A model generated the notes under the pieces. The model made no database searches, was not told the origin of the DNA, and saw nothing but the letters and a program-made list of their open reading frames with translations. Positions 8,287 through 16,325 of a stretch of 64,000 bases of DNA are shown one piece after another. Made by a program: the position numbers and the translations under genes. This DNA comes from Paractinoplanes atraurantiacus (GTDB lineage Bacteria; Actinomycetota; Actinomycetes; Mycobacteriales; Micromonosporaceae), in contig NZ_OBDY01000005.1 of NCBI RefSeq assembly GCF_900215205.1, positions 62,001 to 126,000 on the forward strand. Direction: 5' to 3'. Each line of letters begins with the position of its first letter. Positions within the stretch are counted from its first letter, which is position 1.

Positions 8287-8910
8287 TCAGCCGTTCTGCC
8301 ATTCGCCGATTCGTGCGACGACATGGCCGTCATCGCCGGTGCACCACCAGGCGGCTGTCTCGTGGTGGAGGCGGGCGTGGACGCCCAGCTGATGGGCCGG
8401 GCACACCGGCCACGCCGACCAGAGCGAATGCATCACCGCGTCCTGGGTGTCGTCGGCCACCGCCAGCAGTGCGGACACCGGGTCGGCGCCGGCGTACGGG
8501 TAGACGCCCCCGGAGGTGCCGACGTGGCCGTCCCACGTCTGGGCGTAGGCGTTGCCGGTCAGGGCGGGCTCGTCGGGGTGAACGCGCAGCCGGCAGGTGT
8601 GCCGCAGGCCGGTCGCGGCCACGTCCCGGTTGACCAGCTCCATGGCGTCCTCGAGACGGGTCAGCCACTGCGGCTCCTCCGCGAAGCCGGGCTCGAAGTC
8701 GGTGGCCTCGAGCACGGTGAGGGCGAGCTCGGCCATCCGGCGCCGGCCGGCCGGGGCGCATTCGAGGCTCAGCGACGCCAGTTCGGTGGCGTGCTCCTCC
8801 GCCGGGCTCCACTCGAGCACAGAGGTGGACAGGTCGAACGCGTCCGCGCAGTTCAGCGTGCCGGCCTTGGCCGCGGCGTACACCTTCCGGCACAGCGCGA
8901 GATCATCCAT
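8287..8910 (-). CDS. Hypothetical protein (207 aa)
   Basis: This soluble protein has no recognised domain. Its C-terminus has a Cys/His-rich pattern (WPVCPAH...HARLHHETAAWWC...DGHVVARIGEW) seen in many small actinomycete proteins and possibly binding a metal. The start is the ATG at 8910 because a GGAGG box lies directly upstream; the frame extends further upstream without supporting signals. It overlaps the stop of the DMT transporter by 8 bp, so translation is probably coupled. Function is unknown. Confidence 0.65.
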   Translation of the reverse strand: MDDLALCRKVYAAAKAGTLNCADAFDLSTSVLEWSPAEEHATELASLSLECAPAGRRRMAELALTVLEATDFEPGFAEEPQWLTRLEDAMELVNRDVAATGLRHTCRLRVHPDEPALTGNAYAQTWDGHVGTSGGVYPYAGADPVSALLAVADDTQDAVMHSLWSAWPVCPAHQLGVHARLHHETAAWWCTGDDGHVVARIGEWQNG

Positions 8911-9700
8911 GCCTCCATGATCCCGAGTGGGCGCCACTGATTTCGAGAGGGTGCTGAACGACCCGGTGGGCCAGCAGCCACACGCCGGCGGTGACAGCGG
9001 CAACGCACGCGAGCAGGGCGATCAAGCCGGCCGGGCCGCCGTGGAAGTTCTGGTCCAGCAGCAGGACGCCGATCAGGGCCGCCGTCGCCGGGTTGGCCAC
9101 GGTGCCGGTGGCCAGCGGGGCGGCCAGGCCGGCTCGGTAGGAGCGCTGAGTGAACCAGACCGCGGCCACGTTGAAGAGGCCGATCGCGGTGAGCGTCGCC
9201 ACCGAGGGGTGCACCATGACCGTCTGGGTCAGCGCCGACGCCACACCGAAACCCATGCCGCCCACGACCGCCGAGGCCAGGGCGGGCAGGCGGGGTCGGA
9301 CGGCGGCCCACGCCATGATCGCGGCGGCGGCCAGGGAGACGGTGACGCCTTCGCGGGTGGTCAGGGACTGACTCGAGGAGCCCATGAGCGCCAGCGCGGC
9401 CGCCAGCGCGACGGTGGTCAGCGCCGTGCCGGCGGCTTCGGCGCGGGTGGGGTGGCGGCGGGTGATGAACGCGGCGGCCACGAGGGTGAGCACGCCCAGG
9501 GCCTGGACGAGGGTCAGCGGGCCGTATCGCAGGGCGACGACGTGCAGGAGGGCGCCGGCCCCGTTGGCGGCCATCGCGAGCCACCAACGACGGCGGCGCA
9601 GCAGAATCCGTACGGAAACCTCGGCTTCTCGGTGTTGCAGTGAAGCCCCGAAAGCGTAAGCCACCGCCGACAGCAGGCACAGCGCCACCGCGACAATCAT
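8903..9700 (-). CDS. DMT-superfamily (EamA-like) transporter
   Basis: This 265-residue inner-membrane protein has nine to ten hydrophobic helices in two similar halves, as in drug/metabolite exporters. The first helix starts at residue 1 (MIVAVALCLLSAVAYAFG), and a basic loop RILLRRRRWW follows helix 1. It is the first gene of a three-gene minus-strand operon, and its stop overlaps the next start. No Shine-Dalgarno sequence is evident before the ATG. The transported compound is unknown; the neighbours give no hint. Confidence 0.8.
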   Translation of the reverse strand: MIVAVALCLLSAVAYAFGASLQHREAEVSVRILLRRRRWWLAMAANGAGALLHVVALRYGPLTLVQALGVLTLVAAAFITRRHPTRAEAAGTALTTVALAAALALMGSSSQSLTTREGVTVSLAAAAIMAWAAVRPRLPALASAVVGGMGFGVASALTQTVMVHPSVATLTAIGLFNVAAVWFTQRSYRAGLAAPLATGTVANPATAALIGVLLLDQNFHGGPAGLIALLACVAAVTAGVWLLAHRVVQHPLEISGAHSGSWRHG

Positions 9701-9757
9701 GGGGAGAAGTCTGGTCGGCCGGCGGCTCGGTGTCGTCCGCCGAGAGCGGTACTTGGC

Positions 9758-9775
9758 CTACCGCAAACGCGGTAG
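9758..9775 (-). terminator. Short hairpin at the histidine kinase stop codon
   Basis: Seven-base arms (CTACCGC and GCGGTAG) flank a four-base loop and include the kinase stop codon. It lacks a T-tract, as is common in high-GC actinomycetes, and may help end the MMPL-regulator-kinase transcript. Confidence 0.3.
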
Positions 9776-11140
9776 ACGGGCATTCACGGTGAAGACATCG
9801 CCGTCTTCCAAACCGGCTGTGAGGTTGCCGCCGGCGGCTCGGGCGCGTTCACGCATGCCGATCAGGCCATGACCGGTGCCGGCTCCGCGATGGGAAGCGG
9901 CGGCGGCATTGGTGACGGTCAAATGCAAATTCGTTTCGCCGTACGCAATCTCCAAAGAGACCCGCGGCGTCGTGCTGTGTTTGCGGGCGTTGGTCAGCGC
10001 CTCCTGCACGATCCGATAGGCGGCGAGATCGGCCGGTCCGCTCAGCGGAAACGGATCGCCGGTGCGGGTCAGCTCGACCTCCAAGCCGGTGGCGCGGACC
10101 GTTTCCAGCAGGCGGTCGAGTTCGGCTTCGGCGAAGCCCGGCGTGGGCTGCAGCTCCTGATCGGGGTCGCCCTCCTGGCGGAGCAGGCCGACGGTCGCAC
10201 GCAGCTCGTCCAGCGCCGTCCGGCTGGTCTCCTTGATGCCGGCCAGCGCCTGCCGGGCCCGGTCCGGGCTGGCCTCCATGAGGTGCAGAGCCACGCCGGT
10301 CTGTGCGTTGACCAGGGCGATGTGGTGCGCGACGACGTCGTGCAGGTCGCGGGCGATCCGGATCCGCTCGTCGTGGACCTGCCGCCGCGCCTCGGCCTCA
10401 CGGTCACGCTCCGCCTGCTCGGCGCGGTCACGCAACTGGGCGAGGAGCGCGCGCCGGTTACGGATGGCGTCACCGACCGCCACGCTGAGGACGACGCAGT
10501 TGAGCGGTAGCAGGCTCGACAGGTTGAGGAAGTGCTCCGGCAGCCAGATCACCACGCTCGCGGTCAGCAGCACCGTCGCGAAGACGGCCAGCGCGATCGT
10601 GATCCGGCGCGGCCGCGAGAGAGCCACCGTGTAGAGCGCGACCATGCTGGCCACGTCGGTGATGACGTAGTGCTCGGGCAGCATCGGCAGCGCCGCCCCG
10701 CACAGCACGGTGAAGATCGCGACCACAACCGGAAAGCGAAGCCGCCACAGCAGAGCCACCGCGCCATGCAGAATCAAAATCAATTCCCCGGTGGGTACGT
10801 CCCGGAGGTGCGCCCCATCCGTGTAGGTGATCATGGCAAGCTCGATCATGACCACCAGCAACGGCGGCACCCAGACCCGCCAGGCCATCCGCCCGGCGGT
10901 ACCCGTCGGCACCCCCCGACCGGCGGAACCCGTCGGCGCCACACGGCCGGCTCCGCCCAGCGGTTCATGCCGGGCCGCCCCGCCCGCACTGCTCACCGGT
11001 TCCTGCCGGGCCGCCCCGCTCGCGCCGCCCACCGACTCCGGCCGAGCCTCCCCGCCCGCGCCGCCCACCGACTCCGGCCGAGCCTCCCCGCCCGCGCCGC
11101 CCACCGGTTCCGGCCGGGCCGGCCGGTCCGCGGCGCTCAC
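9758..11140 (-). CDS. NarL-type sensor histidine kinase with repetitive N-terminal extension
   Basis: This 460-residue membrane sensor belongs to the HisKA_3/HATPase group. Residues 8-67 are five copies of a 12-residue repeat (ARPESVGGAGGE type). Four to six hydrophobic segments follow (about 86-225), then the dimerisation helix with RDLHDVVAHH (His267), an N-box (LTNARKHS) and a G-box (GTGHGLIGMRERA). The GTG start overlaps the regulator stop as GTGA, supporting translation of the repeats; an internal ATG at Met85 would remove them but has no good ribosome-binding site. It partners the adjacent regulator and probably controls the MMPL transporter in the same operon. The signal is unknown. 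Confidence 0.9.
   Translation of the reverse strand: MSAADRPARPEPVGGAGGEARPESVGGAGGEARPESVGGASGAARQEPVSSAGGAARHEPLGGAGRVAPTGSAGRGVPTGTAGRMAWRVWVPPLLVVMIELAMITYTDGAHLRDVPTGELILILHGAVALLWRLRFPVVVAIFTVLCGAALPMLPEHYVITDVASMVALYTVALSRPRRITIALAVFATVLLTASVVIWLPEHFLNLSSLLPLNCVVLSVAVGDAIRNRRALLAQLRDRAEQAERDREAEARRQVHDERIRIARDLHDVVAHHIALVNAQTGVALHLMEASPDRARQALAGIKETSRTALDELRATVGLLRQEGDPDQELQPTPGFAEAELDRLLETVRATGLEVELTRTGDPFPLSGPADLAAYRIVQEALTNARKHSTTPRVSLEIAYGETNLHLTVTNAAAASHRGAGTGHGLIGMRERARAAGGNLTAGLEDGDVFTVNARLPRLR
10940..11119 (-). repeat. In-frame 36-bp tandem repeat, five units
   Basis: Five 36-bp units encode a 12-residue Arg/Pro/Glu/Gly-rich motif at the cytoplasmic N-terminus of the histidine kinase. 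The second and third units are almost identical at the DNA level, which suggests recent slippage or unequal exchange. Confidence 0.85.
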
Positions 11141-11802
11141 TGGGGCGTTCCTGGCGTCACCAGGCCCGTCTCGTACGCGAAGACGACCAGCTGAGCGCGG
11201 TCGCGGGCGCCGACTTTCATCATCGCGCGGTTGATGTGGGTCTTCGCGGTGGCCGTGCTGATGACCAGCTGCTGGGCGATCTCCGCGTTCGACATTCCGC
11301 GGCCGACGAGGGTGGTGATCTCGCGTTCGCGGGCGGTAAGTTCTACCGGCAGCTCTCGATGACCCCTCTGCGGCTGGGCCAGGAAACGCCCGATCAGGCT
11401 CGTGGTCGCGGCCGGCGACAGTAATGACTCGCCGGCGGCCACCGTGCGTACGGCCTGAAGAAGGTCTTCCGGGTCGACGCCCTTGCCGAGGAAACCGCTG
11501 GCGCCCGCGCGCAGGGCGGCCACGACGAGTTCGTCTGTCTCGAACGTGGTCAGCACCAGCACGCGGACACCGGCCAGATCCTCGTCGGCGGTGATCCGGC
11601 GGGTCGCCTCGATGCCGTCCATCCCGGGCATCCGAATGTCCATGAGCACCACGTCGGCCCGGGCGTCCCGAGCGAGCGCCACCGCTTCCTGCCCGGTCGC
11701 GGCCTCACCCACCACCTCGAGCCCTTCGTCACTGTCGATCAGCAACCGAAAGGTGGCACGCAACAGCGCCTGATCATCGGCGAGCAGGACACGGACGGTC
11801 AT
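11137..11802 (-). CDS. NarL/LuxR-type response regulator
   Basis: This 221-residue DNA-binding regulator has an N-terminal receiver domain (acidic Asp9-Asp10, phospho-acceptor Asp55 in LMDIRMPG, Thr and Lys of the switch region) and a C-terminal LuxR helix-turn-helix (LTAREREITTLVGRGMSNAEIAQQL). I chose the ATG at 11802 (MTVRVLLADD), which has an AAAGG box upstream; the longer frame runs into a duplicated DNA segment. It lies between the MMPL transporter and its cognate kinase on the same strand. Likely targets are its own operon and perhaps the divergent oxidoreductase gene. Confidence 0.92.
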   Translation of the reverse strand: MTVRVLLADDQALLRATFRLLIDSDEGLEVVGEAATGQEAVALARDARADVVLMDIRMPGMDGIEATRRITADEDLAGVRVLVLTTFETDELVVAALRAGASGFLGKGVDPEDLLQAVRTVAAGESLLSPAATTSLIGRFLAQPQRGHRELPVELTAREREITTLVGRGMSNAEIAQQLVISTATAKTHINRAMMKVGARDRAQLVVFAYETGLVTPGTPQ

Positions 11803-11833
11803 GACGGTCAGCCTTTCAACTTCAGACAGCCCA

Positions 11834-11898
11834 GTGGTACGGATCAGCGGTCGCACCCGGCAAAGGAGGACACCATGGTGGTACGGATCAGTGGTCGC
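11834..11898. repeat. 21-bp direct repeat duplicating the 3' end of the MMPL gene
   Basis: Positions 11834-11854 and 11878-11898 match at 20 of 21 bases, 44 bp apart. The second copy spans the MMPL stop codon; the first lies between that stop and the regulator start. It looks like a small tandem duplication in the intergenic spacer. Confidence 0.6.
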
Positions 11899-14251
11899 GC
11901 ACGGCGAATGAGGACTCGCGCGCCGGCGCGGGGACGGCCCCGAGCTTCGCAGCCCTCTCCGCCGGGCCCTCGACCGAGACCTTCGGGGTGATCTTGTCCA
12001 GCCCGCGGGGGTAGAACCAGTTCGCGCGGCCCAGCAGGGTCATCAAGGCCGGGATCAGGGTCATGCGGACCACGAAGGCATCCACCACCACCGCGATGGC
12101 CAGGCCGACGCCGATCATCGAGACGATCCGCTCGCCGCTGAAGCCGAAGGAGGCGAAGACGAACAGCATGATCGTGGCGGCGGCCGCGATCACCTGCGCT
12201 GTTTCGCGGAGACCGACCCGTACGGCCGAGCGGTTGTCCTTGGTGTGGCTCCATTCCTCGTGCATGCGGCTGACCAGGAAGACCTGGTAGTCCATGGACA
12301 GGCCGAACATGATGCCCATGATCAGCACAGGGATGAGGTAGGTGACGGGGGCGCCCTCGCCCACGCCGAGCAGCTCGGTGCCCCAGCCGAACTGGAAGAT
12401 CGCGGTCACCGCGCCCAGGCCGACGAAGATGGTGGCCAGGTTGCTGATCGCGCCGGCCAGCGGCACGACCAGGCTGCGGAAGGCCACGGCCAGAAGCAGG
12501 AAGCCGAGGAGCGCGATCAGGCCCAGGTAGAGGGGCAGCTTGCTCATCAGGGCGGCGGCCAGGTCGATGCTGCTGGCGGTGGCGCCACCGACGTACACCT
12601 GGAGGCCCGAAGCGGGGACGACGTCGTCGCGCAAGCGCTTGACCAGGTCGGACGTCTGCTCGGACTGGGCGTTGGTCCGGGGCACCACGGTGGCGACCGC
12701 GACGCCGCCGGACACGCGGGAGGAGACTGAGGCGACGTTCTCGACGGCCGGGAGGCGCTTCACGAGAGCGGCGAACTCCTGCGCTGAAGCAGCGTCGGGA
12801 ATCTCGGCCACCAGCAGCAGCGACGCGTCGAAGCCGGCACCGAAACCGTCGGCCATCAGCTCGTAGTAGGCCCGCGACGACGAGCCGGCCGGGTCACTGC
12901 TCGCGTCGGCGTCGCCCACGCGCAGTTTGAGGACGGGAGAAGCCAGCACCAGAACGATCAGCAGCGCGCCGGCACCGGCCCGCAACGGCGCACGCTGAAC
13001 AAAGGCGGCCCAGCGATCCCCAATACGGAGGCGGGTCGCGGGGGTCGCTGCCGGCGCGCCGTGGAGCCACCTGGACGCGGTCGACACGCCGTGGAGCGAG
13101 CCGGACAGGTCGGGCGCGCCGTGGTGCGTCGCCGACACGTCGGGCATCGCGTGGTGCGGCGCGGACACGTCGGGCATCGCGATATGCGGGGCGGGCAGAT
13201 CGGGCGTCGCGTGATGCGGGGCGGGCAGATCGGGCGTCGCGTGATGCGGGCCGGATGTGAGGGCTGCGCGCTGCTTGCGGGACAGGACGCGGTGGCCCAG
13301 CATGCCGAGCAGGGCCGGGAGCAGGGTGATCGCGGCGGCCACGGTGAACAGCACCGTGACGGCGGCGGCCTGGGCCATGCCGGTGAGGATGCCGAGCTGG
13401 ACGACGTACATGCCGAGCAGCGCGACGATCACAGTCAAGCCCGCGAAGATGACGGCCCGGCCTGAGGTGTTGAGCGCCCGGGCGATCGCGCCGGGCACGT
13501 CGTCGCCGGCCATCAGTGACTTGCGGTAGCGGTTGACGATGAACAGGGCGTAGTCGATGCCGACGCCCAGGCCGATCAGCGCACCCATCGTGAGGCTCGT
13601 CGCGGCCAGGTCGACCACGTGCGCGGCCAGGATCACGACCAGCAGCGAGGTCGCCACGCCGACGACGCCGGTGATGATCGGCAGGGCGGCGGCCCACGCC
13701 GAGCGGAACACCAGGAACAGGATCACCAGCGCCGCGATCAGGCCGACGGCCTCGCCGCCGTGCGAGCCGCCGGGCTGCTCGGTGAACGCCTGCCCACCGA
13801 CCTGCACGTCGACGCCGGCGCCGCGCAGCGCGATCGCCGCTTTCTCGATCGCGGCGGTGTCGGCATTCTCGGTCAAGACCACTTGGGCGTACGCGGCATC
13901 ACCGTCGGCGTTCAGTTGAGCCGCGCCCGCCTTTTCGTACGGGCTCACCACCTCTTTCACGCCCGGCCACCCGGCGATCTCGTCGAGCAGGGTGCCGAAC
14001 TCCCGGCGTACGGAAACAGAAGTGATTGAAGTGTTTTCGGTGTGCCAGGCGATCGTGCCCGATTCGGTGGCCGAGGACGAGGAGCCGAGAAGGCTGTACG
14101 CCTTGCCGGACTCGCTGTCGGGCATTCCGGCGTCGTCGGTGAACGCCGTGCCGAGCGCCAGCACGAGGCCGGCCAGGACGAGCAACGCGGCGATCCAGCC
14201 GCCGAGAACGGCGAACCGGCCGCGGTAGCAGGCACGGGCGAGTGAGGTCAC
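11888..14251 (-). CDS. MMPL-family RND-like transporter
   Basis: This 787-residue inner-membrane protein has two RND-like halves. Each starts with one helix, then a large external loop, then five to six clustered helices including the MMPL signature (ALIGLGVGIDYALFIVNRYR in half one, IMFGLSMDYQVFLVSRMHEEW in half two). The GTG at 14251 has a GAAAGGCG ribosome-binding site; longer frames are unsupported. Residues ~335-391, at the junction of the two halves, are a His/Pro-rich array of 10-residue repeats. The gene is followed by a response regulator and histidine kinase, so it is likely their main target. MMPL proteins export lipids, polyketides or drugs; the cargo is unknown. Confidence 0.92.
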   Translation of the reverse strand: MTSLARACYRGRFAVLGGWIAALLVLAGLVLALGTAFTDDAGMPDSESGKAYSLLGSSSSATESGTIAWHTENTSITSVSVRREFGTLLDEIAGWPGVKEVVSPYEKAGAAQLNADGDAAYAQVVLTENADTAAIEKAAIALRGAGVDVQVGGQAFTEQPGGSHGGEAVGLIAALVILFLVFRSAWAAALPIITGVVGVATSLLVVILAAHVVDLAATSLTMGALIGLGVGIDYALFIVNRYRKSLMAGDDVPGAIARALNTSGRAVIFAGLTVIVALLGMYVVQLGILTGMAQAAAVTVLFTVAAAITLLPALLGMLGHRVLSRKQRAALTSGPHHATPDLPAPHHATPDLPAPHIAMPDVSAPHHAMPDVSATHHGAPDLSGSLHGVSTASRWLHGAPAATPATRLRIGDRWAAFVQRAPLRAGAGALLIVLVLASPVLKLRVGDADASSDPAGSSSRAYYELMADGFGAGFDASLLLVAEIPDAASAQEFAALVKRLPAVENVASVSSRVSGGVAVATVVPRTNAQSEQTSDLVKRLRDDVVPASGLQVYVGGATASSIDLAAALMSKLPLYLGLIALLGFLLLAVAFRSLVVPLAGAISNLATIFVGLGAVTAIFQFGWGTELLGVGEGAPVTYLIPVLIMGIMFGLSMDYQVFLVSRMHEEWSHTKDNRSAVRVGLRETAQVIAAAATIMLFVFASFGFSGERIVSMIGVGLAIAVVVDAFVVRMTLIPALMTLLGRANWFYPRGLDKITPKVSVEGPAERAAKLGAVPAPARESSFAVRDH
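13081..13250 (-). repeat. In-frame 30-bp tandem repeat in the MMPL gene
   Basis: About five and a half 30-bp units encode ten-residue motifs such as PHHATPDLPA and PHHAMPDVSA in the loop that joins the two MMPL halves. The two units nearest 13250 are almost identical, while those toward 13081 are degraded. The array adds a His-rich, probably cytoplasmic linker absent from typical family members. Confidence 0.85.
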
Positions 14252-14338
14252 GGCGACGCCTTTCAGCAGGGGAAATCGGCGTCCTCCAGAGTCCCGGCGG
14301 CGGGCCTTCGGGTCGTCAACCCGGCGCGGTGATCGCGT

Positions 14339-14356
14339 GTACCGCACCTGCGGTAC
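14339..14356. promoter_or_regulatory. 18-bp palindrome GTACCGCA-CC-TGCGGTAC
   Basis: Eight-base perfect arms around a two-base spacer lie in the 168-bp region between the divergent MMPL operon and the oxidoreductase gene. It is 12 bp from a second, longer palindrome. It is a plausible binding site for the NarL-type regulator or another dimeric repressor. Confidence 0.5.
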
Positions 14357-14367
14357 TTGCAGAAATT

Positions 14368-14398
14368 CGTGGCACAAACTACTTTAGTTTGTGCCACG
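14368..14398. promoter_or_regulatory. 31-bp perfect inverted repeat (operator)
   Basis: Fourteen-base perfect arms (CGTGGCACAAACTA and its complement) flank the spacer CTT. The site is AT-rich at its centre and sits 22 bp before the ATG of the oxidoreductase gene, overlapping where its promoter should be. The size and symmetry fit a TetR- or MarR-type operator. No such regulator gene is adjacent. Confidence 0.65.
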
Positions 14399-14419
14399 TA
14401 CTAAATTGGGGAGTCAGCC

Positions 14420-15358
14420 ATGGAGATCCAGGCCGCCGTCGTCCGGTCGTTCGACCGGCCGCCACGCTACGAGCCGTACGAGCTGCCCGCGCCGAGCGAC
14501 GAGGACCAGGCCGTGGTCGACGTCGTCGCCGTGGGGCTGCACCCGCGCGTCCGGTCCGGCGCGTCGGGCAGCCACTACACGAGCACCGGAAAGCTGCCGA
14601 TGATCCCCGGCGTCGACGGCGTGGGACGGCTCGCCGACGGCCGGCTGATCTACTTCGTGGCCGACGACGACCTGGCCGGCCCGATGGCCACGCGAACCGT
14701 CGTCGACCTGCGCCGCACGGTCGAGCTGCCGCCCGGCGCCGACGTGGTGAAGGTCGCGGCGGCGATGAACCCGGCCATGTCGTCGTGGGTGGCGCTGCGC
14801 CGCCGCGTCCCGATCCGGCCCGGCCAGTCGGTGCTGATCCTCGGCGCCACCGGCAACGCCGGCCAGATGGCGACCCAGGTCGCCCGCCGCCTCGGCGCCG
14901 GCCACATCGTCGCCGCCGGCCGCAACGAGAGCCGCCTGTCCGGGCTGGGCGCGGACATCGCCGTCCCACTGACCGAGGACGCGCTGGCCGAGGCGGCAAG
15001 CGAGGTCGACCTGGTCATCGACTACCTGTGGGGCAAGCCGGCCGCCGCCGCCATGATGGCCGTGCTGCGGGCCCGCACCGACCGGAGCCGCGAGCTCAAC
15101 TGGATCCAGATCGGCTCGGTGGCCGGCCCCACGATGGAGCTGCCCTCGGTGGCGCTGCGCTCCGCCAACTTCCGCCTGCAGGGCAATGGCCAGGGCGCCG
15201 TCTCAACCCGCGGCTACTTGGCCGAGCTCCCCTCCCTGATCGACGAGATCACCAGCGGCGGCCTGACCGTCGATACCCACACCGCCCCACTGGCCGAGGT
15301 GGAGTCGGCCTGGACGCAGCCGGAACAGCCCGGCGCCCGTACAGTCCTGGTGCCCTAA
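14420..15358 (+). CDS. Quinone oxidoreductase-like MDR-family protein
   Basis: This 312-residue medium-chain dehydrogenase/reductase has an N-terminal GroES-like fold and the nucleotide-binding motif LILGATGNAGQMATQ. It lacks the cysteine ligands of zinc alcohol dehydrogenases, pointing to the quinone-oxidoreductase/enoyl-reductase branch using NADPH. A GGGGAG ribosome-binding site precedes the ATG. A large palindrome just upstream suggests tight repression, possibly by a redox- or drug-responsive regulator. It diverges from the MMPL operon and its stop overlaps the convergent hydrolase by 4 bp. The substrate is unknown. Confidence 0.85.
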   Translation: MEIQAAVVRSFDRPPRYEPYELPAPSDEDQAVVDVVAVGLHPRVRSGASGSHYTSTGKLPMIPGVDGVGRLADGRLIYFVADDDLAGPMATRTVVDLRRTVELPPGADVVKVAAAMNPAMSSWVALRRRVPIRPGQSVLILGATGNAGQMATQVARRLGAGHIVAAGRNESRLSGLGADIAVPLTEDALAEAASEVDLVIDYLWGKPAAAAMMAVLRARTDRSRELNWIQIGSVAGPTMELPSVALRSANFRLQGNGQGAVSTRGYLAELPSLIDEITSGGLTVDTHTAPLAEVESAWTQPEQPGARTVLVP

Positions 15359-16245
15359 TTCGCCAGGGCGCGGATTTCACTGACCACTGTGCGCCACATT
15401 TCGCGTGGTAGGTCGTGGCCGGCGCCGGGGAGCTCGACGTAGCGGGCGTTCGGCACCGACGCGGCGATGCGGCGGCCGGCGGCGGGGCGGAGCAGCGGGT
15501 CCCGCTCGCCGTGCATCACCAACGTGGGGGCGTGGAGCTCGCGCAGCCGTGGGCCATGCCAGGTGGCGCTGGTCTGCCGGGCCTGCGCGCGGGCGTCGCG
15601 GACGCCGCTGGGCAGGCCGGCGTCGAGTTCGCGCTCGACGCGGAGGCGGGCGTCCTCTTCGTCGAACGGGTAGACGGGTGAGGCGACCGCCCGCAACAGG
15701 TCCAGGCCGGCCGCTATGTCGCCGTCGCGGCCGGCGGGGTGGCGCATGCGGGCCAGGCGCGCCAGGAACGGCAAGCGTATGTAGCGGAAAACGGCCGCGC
15801 CACGCACGTCGCTGGGCACGGCGGCGAGCGACGTCACGGTGAGCACCCGCTCCGGGTGGCGCAGCGCGGTGCGCTGGGCGACCAGTCCGCCCTGCGAGAC
15901 GCCGAAGAGGTGGGCGCGCGGCCAGCCGAGCGCGTCGAGCACGGCGACGGCGTCGTCGGCCATGTCCTCGGCGGTGTAGGCGGGCGGCCGCCGGCGCAAC
16001 AGCGCTGTCACCGGGTTGCCGGCCGGGGCGTCGTCGAAGCGGGTGGAGCCACCGGCGTCACGGCCGTCGAACGAGGCCACATGGAAGCCGGCGTCGATCA
16101 GCGCGGCAACCAGCCCGTCAGGCCAGTAGAAACGCGAGACACCCAGCCCCATGAGCAGCAGCAGCGGGTCTCCCCCGGCACCGCCGAGGTCGTCGGCCGC
16201 GAGGTCCACGTCGCCGTTGCCTGCGGTGTACGGGGTTCTGGCCAT
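15355..16245 (-). CDS. Alpha/beta hydrolase
   Basis: This 296-residue soluble serine hydrolase has the elbow GVSQGG (Ser117), Asp249 (HGERDP) and His277 (GAGHDLP) as a probable triad. I chose the ATG at 16245 (MARTPYTAGNGDVD) because a GAGG box lies just before it; an ATG at 16260 is a weaker alternative. It diverges from a TetR regulator across an 80-bp spacer carrying a perfect 20-bp palindrome, so it is very likely the TetR target. It may degrade a xenobiotic ester, lactone or epoxide; the sequence does not say which. Confidence 0.88.
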   Translation of the reverse strand: MARTPYTAGNGDVDLAADDLGGAGGDPLLLLMGLGVSRFYWPDGLVAALIDAGFHVASFDGRDAGGSTRFDDAPAGNPVTALLRRRPPAYTAEDMADDAVAVLDALGWPRAHLFGVSQGGLVAQRTALRHPERVLTVTSLAAVPSDVRGAAVFRYIRLPFLARLARMRHPAGRDGDIAAGLDLLRAVASPVYPFDEEDARLRVERELDAGLPSGVRDARAQARQTSATWHGPRLRELHAPTLVMHGERDPLLRPAAGRRIAASVPNARYVELPGAGHDLPREMWRTVVSEIRALAN

Positions 16246-16266
16246 CGTCGCCTCACTCATTCGGGA

Positions 16267-16286
16267 ACGGTGTTCGCGAACACCGT
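16267..16286. promoter_or_regulatory. 20-bp perfect palindrome, probable TetR operator
   Basis: The sequence ACGGTGTTCGCGAACACCGT is a perfect palindrome located midway between the divergent hydrolase and TetR genes. It covers the likely promoters of both, the standard arrangement for an autoregulated TetR repressor. Confidence 0.7.
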
Positions 16287-16325
16287 ATCCGCCACGATAG
16301 GCTGGGCGCAAACGAGAGGGGTGGC

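Noticed and set aside
12894..13697. 267-residue minus-strand frame inside the MMPL gene
   Set aside because: Arg-rich shadow frame of the MMPL coding sequence with no domain and no ribosome-binding site.
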